Positions 10,243 through 17,809 of a DNA stretch of 64,000 bases are shown here, piece by piece. Numbering within the stretch: the stretch's first letter is position 1; every line of letters starts with the position of its first letter. Made by a program: the position numbers and the translations under genes. The notes beneath the pieces are model-generated. The model searched no databases. It saw only the letters and a list, made by a program, of their open reading frames with translations, and was not told where the DNA came from. The DNA is from Mucilaginibacter sp. OK283 (GTDB lineage: Bacteria; Bacteroidota; Bacteroidia; Sphingobacteriales; Sphingobacteriaceae): assembly GCF_900110415.1 (NCBI RefSeq), contig NZ_FODR01000015.1:1-64000 (forward strand). The letters run 5' to 3'.

Positions 10243-10298
10243 GTGAAATAATGGCCCAAGGTGGTGCAATTTTACTCCCACCCATCAATGAACCAAGA

Positions 10299-10724
10299 TC
10301 ATTCACTTCTCAAACTATCTACCGGGTTGGCAATCGCGGCTTTAACAGCCTGAAAGCTAACCGTAGCAAATGCAATTACAAGCGCTATTACTCCTGCCAA
10401 TGCAAAAACCCACCAACCTATAGCTATGCGGTATGCAAAGTACTGCAACCATTTGTTCATTGCAAACCATGCCAACGGTAATGCTATTAGCGATGAGATG
10501 ATTACCAGCTGTAAAAACTCAATAGACAACATATTTACTATGCCGGTTACAGAAGCACCAAATACTTTGCGAATACCAATTTCGCGGGTACGCTGTATGG
10601 TGCTGTATGATGCCAAACCAAATAAGCCCATGCATGAAATACATATGGCCAGCACAGCAAAAATCGAAGAGCCCTTGTGTCTCCAAAGGCTTCTGCATGC
10701 AATTTTAATGTAGTTCCTGATCAT
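10299..10724 (-). CDS. Internally deleted mini-permease (FtsX C-terminal domain)
   Basis: A 141-residue in-frame ORF. Its first ~20 residues (MIRNYIKIACRSLWRHKGSS) match the N-terminal cytoplasmic start of the full-length permeases. It then jumps directly to the C-terminal FtsX helix trio (RTREIGIRKVFGAS ... NPVDSLRSE). About 650 residues, including both periplasmic domains and the first four helices, are missing, with the join near 10,664. The frame is open throughout and the start and C-terminus are intact, so it could be translated as a three-helix protein. It may be a deletion remnant or a retained small subunit. I cannot decide from one sequence, but the absence of stops or frameshifts argues against long decay. 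Confidence 0.75.
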   Translation of the reverse strand: MIRNYIKIACRSLWRHKGSSIFAVLAICISCMGLFGLASYSTIQRTREIGIRKVFGASVTGIVNMLSIEFLQLVIISSLIALPLAWFAMNKWLQYFAYRIAIGWWVFALAGVIALVIAFATVSFQAVKAAIANPVDSLRSE

Positions 10725-10730
10725 ATTAAT

Positions 10731-10912
10731 AGGTTCACTTTTGGTTCATTAACTCATTGGTAGTATCTGGTGGTTTATGGGTTCGCTTGTTCATTAGTTT
10801 TGATTGGGTGGTTTACTTATGGGCTCATGAGTAGCCGCCATGGCTGGCGTTAAGTCATAGCTACAAAATCTAAAATTATCCTACCAATGAACTAATGAAC
10901 CAGTGAACGATT
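10731..10912. repeat. Inverted GTTCATTA-family repeat
   Basis: The left part carries GGTTCATTAACTCATTGG and TTCATTAGTTTTG. The right part (10882-10910) carries the reverse complement words CCAATGAACTAATGAACC. It lies between the ATPase gene and the mini-permease. I see no gene here. Confidence 0.7.
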
Positions 10913-11014
10913 AGGGGCAAAACAAGCTTACCCCTCCATCGCGGAGAGGTTAGCTTTTAACAACATTAACTTATATAAACTATCTTTTTATTGGGGCAGA
11001 CGACACTTTTGGTT

Positions 11015-11692
11015 TTATACCATAATGTTTTCTACAACGGCCTGGCCGTCAAGTAACCTTATAATCCGGTGGCTGTAACGGGCATCATGCTCAGAGTGTG
11101 TAACCATGATGATGGTTGTACCCTGCTCGTTCAGGTCGGTTAACAGTTCCATTACATCGTTACCATTGGTACTATCCAGGTTACCGGTTGGCTCATCCGC
11201 AAGGATGAGTTTTGGTTTGTTTACAACCGCGCGGGCAATGGCCACACGTTGTTGCTGACCGCCCGATAATTGTTGCGGATAGTGGTTACGGCGGTGCATA
11301 ATCTGCATTTTATCCAATACCTCTTCTACCCTTTTAACACGCTCGGCCGATGGTACGCCGGTATAAATCAACGGCAGTTCAACGTTTTCAAACACGGTTA
11401 ACTCGTCAATAAGATTAAAACTCTGGAAAACAAAGCCGATGTTGTGCTTGCGCAGGTCGGCACGTTTACGCTCGGTAAAATGAGCTACTTCAATATCGTT
11501 AAAAACGTAGCTGCCTTCATCCGGGTCGTCCAACATTCCCAGGATATTTAACAATGTTGATTTACCACAACCAGACGGGCCCATTATGGCCACAAACTCG
11601 CCCGTTGCAATTTCAATTGATAGCTTGTTTAAGGCTATAGTCTCTACCTCTTCTGTGCGGTAAAATTTTTCGAGATTAGTAATTTTTATCAT
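11015..11692 (-). CDS. ABC transporter ATP-binding protein (LolD/MacB type)
   Basis: A 225-residue cytoplasmic ATPase expected to drive the neighbouring FtsX-type permeases. Visible motifs are Walker A GPSGCGKS (38-45), Q-loop Q90, signature LSGGQQQR (142-149), Walker B LILADEP (162-168) and H-loop H199. The length is normal for LolD/MacB-type single-domain ATPases. I place the start at 11692 because AGGAGG lies 5 nt upstream of that ATG; a longer version would begin six residues earlier and overlap this ribosome-binding site. It is the only ATPase in a cluster of five permease ORFs, so it is probably shared. It follows the adaptor gene by about 136 nt on the same strand. Confidence 0.95.
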   Translation of the reverse strand: MIKITNLEKFYRTEEVETIALNKLSIEIATGEFVAIMGPSGCGKSTLLNILGMLDDPDEGSYVFNDIEVAHFTERKRADLRKHNIGFVFQSFNLIDELTVFENVELPLIYTGVPSAERVKRVEEVLDKMQIMHRRNHYPQQLSGGQQQRVAIARAVVNKPKLILADEPTGNLDSTNGNDVMELLTDLNEQGTTIIMVTHSEHDARYSHRIIRLLDGQAVVENIMV

Positions 11693-11828
11693 TTGCCCCT
11701 CCTGAATCATCTGCCTTTCGGCCGACGATGTTTGTTTGATTTGGTTTATATTATTATTTATTAAATTAATTATCTGTTTATATGACGTTTAGCATCAGCA
11801 TTTCGTTGCAATAGCACGAGCAAAATAT

Positions 11829-13082
11829 CTATTTTTTGAGCACAAGTTCCTGTATGTCGCCATAAGTTTCATAGCTCGATGTAATTACCTTATCGCCAGG
11901 GTTTAAACCATCGGTTACCACAAAATAGTCAGGGCTTTGGCGGCCAAGCTGAATGTTTACTTTATAAGCTCGCTTACCGTCTTCTGCTACTTTAAATATC
12001 CAATTGCCACCGGTTTGCTGGAAAAAGCCACCTTTAGGCACAAGTACAGCTGTGGTTTCATCGCTCAGCGCCAATCTAACCTGCAGCGTTTGCCCCTTGC
12101 GAATCCCTTTAGGCACTTCGCCCACAAATTGCATGTCAACCTGGAATCTGCCGGCCGTTACAGTTGTAAAAACCTTTTTAATTATCATGTTATATGTTTT
12201 TTCGGCAAACTGAAAATCGCCTTTCAAACCCGGAAACACGCGTGATAAGTAATGTTCATCTATATCAACACGTACTTTAAAGCCCGATTGTACGTCAATC
12301 TGGCCTAAACGCACGCCCTTGGTTTTGCTTTGGCCAACTTCAGCATCAAGGTTAGTCAGCTGGCCGTCAATAGGCGCCCTTAGGGTAAGGCTGGCTACCT
12401 TTTTACGCATCAGCGCCAGCGCAGCCTTCATTTGAGCGTAGTGTTCCTGTGATTGCTGATCTTGTTGTTTAACCAACGATGTATCCTGCTTCAAAATCTG
12501 GATAGCCAGTTTGCGGCGGTTTACCTGGTAATCATAGCTATTTTTTGCCGATTGATACTCCTGCAATCCAATCGCCTTTTGATCGTAAAGCCTTTTATCC
12601 AACTCATATATCCTTTTGGCTTCTTTGAATGCGTTCTCAACATCGGCCATGGTGTTTAATTTGTTAATAGTAGCCTGGTTGGCATTGTTATGTGAAATTT
12701 GCATCTGGGTTTGCTCTGCAAAAACTGCCGACTCCTGGGTAGCAAGGTTAAGTTCTTCGTCAACGTTGCTTAGTTTTAGTATCGGATCGCCTTTTTTAAG
12801 CATGGCGCCATCGTCAACATAACGCTCTTCAACCTCGCCGCCTTCTGTTGCGTCAAGAAAAATGGTGGTCAATGGCATCACGGTACCGTTAACAGGTATA
12901 AACTCCTGGAACGGACCTTTAGTTATAGTACTGATAGTTATGCGCTCGGTATCAACATCTAATTTGCTTTTGCCCGATGTAAAATAAATACTGCCCCCTA
13001 TTAATAAAATTATGCCTGCAATACCAGCAATAGTTAATATTCGTTTGCTGTTCCAGGTCTTTTTCTCAATTTTTCTGTCCAC
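11829..13082 (-). CDS. HlyD/MacA-type periplasmic adaptor subunit
   Basis: A 417-residue membrane-fusion protein with one N-terminal membrane anchor (about residues 15-34), a lipoyl/biotinyl-like half-domain, a helical hairpin rich in Q, N and K (about 110-215), the second half of the lipoyl domain near APIDGQLTNLDAEVGQ, and C-terminal beta-barrel regions. Such adaptors link an inner-membrane permease to an outer-membrane channel; none is encoded in this cluster. The start codon is GTG: the frame has a stop three codons upstream and no nearby ATG. It is the first gene of the minus-strand cluster. The control block shared with permease copy 1 lies about 119 nt upstream. Confidence 0.93.
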   Translation of the reverse strand: MDRKIEKKTWNSKRILTIAGIAGIILLIGGSIYFTSGKSKLDVDTERITISTITKGPFQEFIPVNGTVMPLTTIFLDATEGGEVEERYVDDGAMLKKGDPILKLSNVDEELNLATQESAVFAEQTQMQISHNNANQATINKLNTMADVENAFKEAKRIYELDKRLYDQKAIGLQEYQSAKNSYDYQVNRRKLAIQILKQDTSLVKQQDQQSQEHYAQMKAALALMRKKVASLTLRAPIDGQLTNLDAEVGQSKTKGVRLGQIDVQSGFKVRVDIDEHYLSRVFPGLKGDFQFAEKTYNMIIKKVFTTVTAGRFQVDMQFVGEVPKGIRKGQTLQVRLALSDETTAVLVPKGGFFQQTGGNWIFKVAEDGKRAYKVNIQLGRQSPDYFVVTDGLNPGDKVITSSYETYGDIQELVLKK

Positions 13083-13120
13083 TGTAGTTTATGATATTTT
13101 GAATAATGGTTACAAAAACA

Positions 13121-13219
13121 CATGCCACAAATTAAAACACTGTTTTTCAATACATTAAATACATATTACGTATTTAGGGCGTACGCTTCTGTTACATCAA
13201 GTGTACGGTAATGATACAG
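13121..13219 (-). promoter_or_regulatory. Putative promoter and upstream activator site of the adaptor operon
   Basis: On the minus strand the block from 13219 to 13181 carries CTGTATCAT, CGTACAC, TGT-AC and GCGTAC with the spacing seen at 2698-2736. TGGCATG follows at 13121-13127, 74 nt from the inner edge of the 19-nt core, exactly as in the other copy. TACA-N5-TGTA inside the block is a small dyad. The divergent NtrC-type regulator 550 nt away is the obvious candidate to bind here. That pairing is inference. Confidence 0.6.
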
Positions 13220-13771
13220 TGTGCGCGAGTAGTAAATTGTGAGTGGTGAGTGGTTGGTTAATTTTCAATTAAATAGAATTTATACATTCTTTCAATGCGC
13301 CGTTTCTGTTTATTTTAAATTGCCTTTCCCTGGAGGTACCCGCCGAAATGAGCACAAAACCAGTAGGTATTTCTTCAAGCCAGCTGCAAATACATTGCTT
13401 TTCGCCCATTCTCCGTTATACCTTACCTTCCCGACAGAACAAATCTCAACACTACAAGCCATTGTCAATCATAACAAATATACCTCACAACTCACCATTC
13501 ACAACTTACCGCTCATCATTTTTTGCCGGCCGTATAAAACTTAAGTATGCAATTATTAATTTGCAGAAAGTTTTGTTTGCTTCATGGTTCATTATTGATG
13601 GTTAATGGCAGGAGGTTTGTTGCAGCTGGTTCATGGATCATAGTTAATGGTTCATGGCTAAGATTAGTAACTGCCGGTATTGTAACATTTACTGTTTAAC
13701 AGGCGTCTGTCATATAACAATCAACAAAATAGGGCCATGAACCATGAACTATCAACTATGAACCTAAAAAC
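13220..13771. repeat. Non-coding gap with degenerate GAGTGGTGAG and GTTCATGG repeats
   Basis: This 550-nt stretch between the adaptor control region and the regulator gene holds degenerate copies of two word families: GTGAGTGGTGAGTGG near 13,239 and CTCACAACTCACC near 13,485, then GGTTCATTATTGATGG and GGTTCATGG near 13,585-13,655, answered by CCATGAACCATGAAC near 13,735. The last word abuts the regulator start. Open frames here have no recognisable protein content. The regulator promoter must lie in this gap, but I see no clear consensus. Confidence 0.6.
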
Positions 13772-15130
13772 ATGATACTAAAAAAAGCTACTATTCTTAT
13801 TGTTGATGACGACCCGGATGTACTAACTGCCGTAAAGCTGCTGTTAAAAACCCAGGCCGGCGAGGTGATAACCGAGAAGAATCCCGAAAACCTGAACTGG
13901 CTGCTGCAACGCAACGAGGTTGACCTGGTTTTGCTTGATATGAACTTTAACAGCGCCATTAACACCGGCAACGAGGGTTTGTACTGGCTGCGTAAAGTAA
14001 AAGACTGGAAGCCCAACGTTTGTGTAATTATGATAACCGCCTATGGCGATATTGACCTGGCCGTACGCTCATTAAAAGAAGGCGCCGACGACTTTGTGGT
14101 AAAACCATGGCATAACGAAAAGCTGATAGGCACTATAAAAGAGCTATTGGATAAAAAAGAAGGTGGCGCCAAAGCCACCAAAGCACCTGCGAAAAATACG
14201 GCGGGGGATACATCGATATTGGGCGAATCGGAAGTGATGCAGGATATTTTCCATAAAGTAAATAAAATAGCCCCTACCGACGCCAATATTTTGCTGTTGG
14301 GCGAAAACGGCACAGGTAAAGATTTGATGGCCAAAGCCATTCACGAGCGCTCATTACGTGCCGATAAGCCTTTTATTAAAGTTGATGTAGGCGCCCTTAC
14401 CGATACCTTGTTTGAAAGCGAATTATTTGGCCACAAAAAAGGAGCTTTTACAGATGCGCGCGAAGACCGAGCGGGCCGTTTTGAAGACGCCCAGGGCGGC
14501 ACCCTGTTTTTAGACGAAATTGGCAACATCAGCTTACAGCAGCAGGCCAAATTGCTCACCATACTGCAAAACCGGCAGGTAACCCGGTTAGGAACCAACA
14601 AGGCGGTTGATGTTGACATCAGGCTGATATGTGCCACCAATGTACCCATGAGCGAACTGGCGAATGAAAACCGTTTCAGGAAGGATTTAATTTACCGGAT
14701 AAACACCGTAGAAATTAATATGCCGCCCTTACGCCGCCGCAGCGAAGATATTGTGATTTTGGCCAGGCATTTTGCCAAACTTTATGCCGGCAAGTACCTT
14801 AAGGCTGCCGTTGATTTTGATGGCCCGGCTTTAACAAAATTAAAATCATACAATTACCCCGGTAATGTACGCGAGCTGCAATATACTATTGAACGCGCAG
14901 TTATTATGGCCGACGACAGTACGCTGAGGCCCGATGACCTTATCTTTTCAATACTGGAAACGCAAACGGACAACAACATCAATGATGATAACATTCAGTT
15001 GAGCACACTGGAGAAGAATGCTATTTTAAAAGTTATTGAAAAGCATAATGGCAACATTACCCGTGCCGCCAAAGAATTGGGATTAACCCGTACTGCCCTG
15101 TACCGCAGATTAAGCAAATATGATATTTAA
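13772..15130 (+). CDS. NtrC-family sigma-54-dependent response regulator
   Basis: A 452-residue transcription activator. It has a receiver domain (acidic pocket D12-D14, phospho-acceptor D56 in LVLLDMN), an AAA+ domain with Walker A GENGTGKD (about 176-183), Walker B GGTLFLDEIGN, and a C-terminal Fis-type helix-turn-helix (ITRAAKELGLTRTALYRRL). The sigma-54 contact loop reads GAFTDA instead of the textbook GAFTGA. The downstream kinase overlaps it by 11 nt, so the two are translationally coupled. Family knowledge: phosphorylation lets the protein activate sigma-54 promoters from upstream sites. The likely targets are the adaptor operon and permease copy 1, which share an upstream block; that is inference. 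Confidence 0.95.
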   Translation: MILKKATILIVDDDPDVLTAVKLLLKTQAGEVITEKNPENLNWLLQRNEVDLVLLDMNFNSAINTGNEGLYWLRKVKDWKPNVCVIMITAYGDIDLAVRSLKEGADDFVVKPWHNEKLIGTIKELLDKKEGGAKATKAPAKNTAGDTSILGESEVMQDIFHKVNKIAPTDANILLLGENGTGKDLMAKAIHERSLRADKPFIKVDVGALTDTLFESELFGHKKGAFTDAREDRAGRFEDAQGGTLFLDEIGNISLQQQAKLLTILQNRQVTRLGTNKAVDVDIRLICATNVPMSELANENRFRKDLIYRINTVEINMPPLRRRSEDIVILARHFAKLYAGKYLKAAVDFDGPALTKLKSYNYPGNVRELQYTIERAVIMADDSTLRPDDLIFSILETQTDNNINDDNIQLSTLEKNAILKVIEKHNGNITRAAKELGLTRTALYRRLSKYDI

Positions 15131-16469
15131 CCGTTACGAATGGCGGCTGTTGCTGCGTGTGTTTTTGTTATTCCTGGCACTTACTGCCGCCGCTTATGTA
15201 ACGGTTAAAGGCCAGCCGCTATACCTGGTGATATTCGTCCCCCTGGTAATTTACGCTGTGATAGAGATGATACGCTTTCAGAAAAAAGCGCAGGACGAGG
15301 TAAACCAGTTTGTTGAATCTATACACTACCGCGATTTCTCGCGCCATTTTGATGTGCGCAAAGCCCCAAACGAATTAAAGCCGTTACGCAAGGGCTTTAA
15401 CGATATCAATACCACTTTTAAATTAATAAGCCGCGAACGCGAAACACAATACCATTACCTGCAAAAGATACTGGAACTGGTAGATACGGGCATCCTATCG
15501 TACGAGGAAGATACCGGCACCATCAGCTGGATAAATGAGGCTTTTAAAAAATTACTCAGCATCCCCTACCTTAAAACTATCCAATCGCTCGAAAAACGGG
15601 AGCCGGTGCTGTACCACGAGTTACTTAAGCTAAAACCCGGGGAAAGCAATATCATCAGCATTATCCGTAACCAGCAGATGATAAAAATTTTAATAACATC
15701 CAGCATGATGCGCAGCGACGATAAGTTGTATAAACTACTGGCTTTTCAAAACGTGAGCGAAGCGCTGGACGAAACGGAATCAAAAGCATGGTCGAAATTG
15801 CTGAACGTGATGACGCATGAGATTATGAACTCGGTTGCCCCAATTTCGTCATTGGCAGATACCTTGAAAAACCGGCTGCAAAGCCCCGAAATTACTGAAA
15901 CGATGGAGGCTACCGAGCTGGAAGACCTGGAGCTGGGTATAGATACCATTAAACGCCGCAGCGACGGCTTGCTGAAATTTACCGAAAGCTACCGCAGCCT
16001 GAACAAGATAACCAAGCTGGAGCGCGACAGGATACTGGTACGCAACCTGTTCGAGAACCTGAACAGCCTGATGAAGCCAACGCTATCCAAAAAGAATATT
16101 GAGCTGGAAATTATCCTGCGCGACCCTGCCCTGGCCATTGAGGCTGATATAAACCTGATAGAGCAGGTAATGATTAACCTACTGGTGAATGCTATTGAAG
16201 CTGTTAAAGACCGCGATGAACCCCGCATTACCCTATCTGCCGAGGCGCAAAACAACAGTAAAACCCTGGTTAAAATAACCGATAACGGCATGGGTATGCC
16301 GCACGAGCTGCTGGATAAAATTTTTATCCCCTTCTTCAGCACCAAAAAAACCGGCAGTGGTATAGGGCTGAGTTTGTGTAAACAAATCATGCTGCTGCAC
16401 AAAGGCAACATCCAGGTATTATCTACCGAGGGCAAGGGGTCGTCGTTTATATTGCAGTTTGTGCCGTAA
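15120..16469 (+). CDS. Sensor histidine kinase paired with the NtrC-type regulator
   Basis: A 449-residue membrane kinase. Two N-terminal membrane segments (about residues 9-50) are separated by a very short loop, so there is no large periplasmic sensor. A linker and a PAS-like region follow, then the H-box with H233 (NVMTHEIMNS), N-box (EQVMINLLVNAIEA), G1 (KITDNGMGMP), F-box (IFIPFFSTKKTGS) and G2 (GIGLSLCKQI). The start ATG overlaps the end of the regulator gene. With almost no periplasmic domain, the signal is probably sensed in the membrane or cytoplasm, for example envelope stress; this is inference. Upstream and on the opposite strand lies the efflux/permease cluster it probably controls. 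Confidence 0.95.
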   Translation: MIFNRYEWRLLLRVFLLFLALTAAAYVTVKGQPLYLVIFVPLVIYAVIEMIRFQKKAQDEVNQFVESIHYRDFSRHFDVRKAPNELKPLRKGFNDINTTFKLISRERETQYHYLQKILELVDTGILSYEEDTGTISWINEAFKKLLSIPYLKTIQSLEKREPVLYHELLKLKPGESNIISIIRNQQMIKILITSSMMRSDDKLYKLLAFQNVSEALDETESKAWSKLLNVMTHEIMNSVAPISSLADTLKNRLQSPEITETMEATELEDLELGIDTIKRRSDGLLKFTESYRSLNKITKLERDRILVRNLFENLNSLMKPTLSKKNIELEIILRDPALAIEADINLIEQVMINLLVNAIEAVKDRDEPRITLSAEAQNNSKTLVKITDNGMGMPHELLDKIFIPFFSTKKTGSGIGLSLCKQIMLLHKGNIQVLSTEGKGSSFILQFVP

Positions 16470-16470
16470 G

Positions 16471-16512
16471 GCGAGCCCCCTCCGCCCCCTGAAGGGGGAA
16501 CTTTTTGATTGG
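16471..16512. repeat. GC-rich dispersed repeat (CCCCTGAAGGGGG)
   Basis: Directly after the kinase stop codon comes AGCCCCCTCCGCCCCCTGAAGGGGGAACTTTTT. It contains a self-complementary CCCCCT-GA-AGGGGG core followed by T residues, so it can act as a terminator. Fuller copies with both arms lie at 24108-24200 and 39192-39310, also right at gene ends. Confidence 0.8.
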
Positions 16513-16537
16513 CAGGATAGATTATCAAAAAACAAAA

Positions 16538-16815
16538 GAGCAGTCATTCTGAGTGGTAAAATTTCGCGAAATTCTGAAGGGAGAATGACATTCAAAAATA
16601 AAAGACTGTCATCCTGAGGAACGAAGGATCTACTCGCGAACTTTTCCGGCGGTTATGCATGGCGTACAATAGATCCTTCGCTATCGCTCAGGATGACAGA
16701 AAATGAAACTTGTCATGGGTAACGGAGTGAAAAATCCGTTAATCGACATGCATCGCTGACGGACAAGTTCGCGGGTAGATGCTTCGTACCTCAGCATGAC
16801 AAAAAAAATGCGTTT
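16538..16815. repeat. REP-like inverted repeats (GTCATCCTGAG family)
   Basis: Three related palindromic pieces occur in tandem. First, GTCATTCTGAG ... GAGAATGAC (about 16542-16591). Second, TGTCATCCTGAGGAACGAAG ... CTTCGCTATCGCTCAGGATGACA (about 16606-16700), with AGATCC words at both inner edges. Third, a degenerate half ending CCTCAGCATGAC near 16,800. Such GTCATCCTGAGCG words are common extragenic repeats in many bacteria. No gene is visible in the 590 nt between the kinase and the FMN reductase. Confidence 0.8.
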
Positions 16816-17028
16816 TCCAGATGCCTGTGTCCTCACAGGCATCTTCCCGACATGTCGCCAGTTATCGGTTTAGCAGTCAGGGATTGTAAACCAATATAGG
16901 TATTTATTGGCATTAGAACGCTGAAGCTATCTTGCTAAAACATTTAACCAGCTATTTTACTTCATTATTGCCCTTGAAAATCTTCCGCGCTGCATCAGAA
17001 CCGAAACCTAAAAAGTTTTAAAACTTTG

Positions 17029-17036
17029 TAAGTTTG
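17029..17036 (+). promoter_or_regulatory. Possible -7 promoter element of the FMN reductase gene
   Basis: TAAGTTTG matches the Bacteroidota -7 consensus TAnnTTTG and lies 23 nt before the ATG. I see no TTG at the expected -33 spacing, so this is only a partial match. Confidence 0.4.
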
Positions 17037-17059
17037 ATCGCGCTACTAAATAATTTACC

Positions 17060-17581
17060 ATGAAACGCATTTTAGCCATTCCCGGCAGCCTAAGGGCCGG
17101 TTCAACAAACCACAATATCCTGAAATACTTAGGTGCCCTGGTGTCTGCTGATGTTGATTACAGTATTTACAACAATTTGGCCCTCATCCCTCCTTTTGAC
17201 CCTGGCAATGACGATGATTACCCACCGGAACCGGTTTTTGAATTAAGGGAGTTATTAAAGCAGGCCGATGGCATAATCATTTGCACACCCGAATATGCCT
17301 TTGGCGTACCCGGCCAGCTAAAAAACATGCTGGACTGGACGGTTTCCAGCGGTTCATTCTCCGAAAAGCCGGTCGCCCTCATCACCGCATCTTTAGGTGG
17401 CGAAGCAGCCCACGCCGCCATGCTATTGATTCTGGGCGCACTAAACGCGCAGGTTGCCGATGGGGCAAAGCTGAATATATCATTTATCAGGTCGAAAATG
17501 GATGGGAAGGGGAATGTTGCAGATAACGATACTTTGCAATCATTGAACGTGGTTTTGGAGACTTTTTTGAGCAGGATTTAA
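17060..17581 (+). CDS. NADPH-dependent FMN reductase family protein
   Basis: A 173-residue flavodoxin-fold enzyme. The N-terminal GSLRAGSTN (residues 9-17) is the FMN phosphate-binding loop, and TPEYAFGVPGQLKNMLDW (about 76-93) is the second family signature. Members reduce FMN, quinones, azo dyes or chromate with NAD(P)H in the cytoplasm; the physiological substrate here is unknown. The length fits the family. It stands alone, followed by a 228-nt gap before htpG, and has a possible TAAGTTTG -7 element just upstream. Confidence 0.93.
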   Translation: MKRILAIPGSLRAGSTNHNILKYLGALVSADVDYSIYNNLALIPPFDPGNDDDYPPEPVFELRELLKQADGIIICTPEYAFGVPGQLKNMLDWTVSSGSFSEKPVALITASLGGEAAHAAMLLILGALNAQVADGAKLNISFIRSKMDGKGNVADNDTLQSLNVVLETFLSRI

Positions 17582-17809
17582 AACTCGCCTTTTATTTGGT
17601 CTTACCGGCTTTATCGCCGCTCAGGTTACCTTAAATACCGTTATTGGCATTGTAACCAGTGCCTGTTGCGTTACCCTTAACCAGCTACAAGCTTGATTTC
17701 TTTCCGGTCAAAATTATTAGTCTGCCAATTTGACAACTTCGCCCTCTTTGGAACATGCATTGATGGTTGCAGGTAGAAATTAATATTAATCCATTTATAT
17801 ATCAATATT

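Noticed and set aside
13239..13544. ORFs in the gap before the NtrC-type regulator
   Set aside because: They run through degenerate repeat words and have no recognisable protein content or ribosome-binding site.
15989..16528. 179-codon minus-strand ORF
   Set aside because: Antisense to the histidine kinase catalytic domain; low-complexity Ser/Leu-rich translation and no motif.
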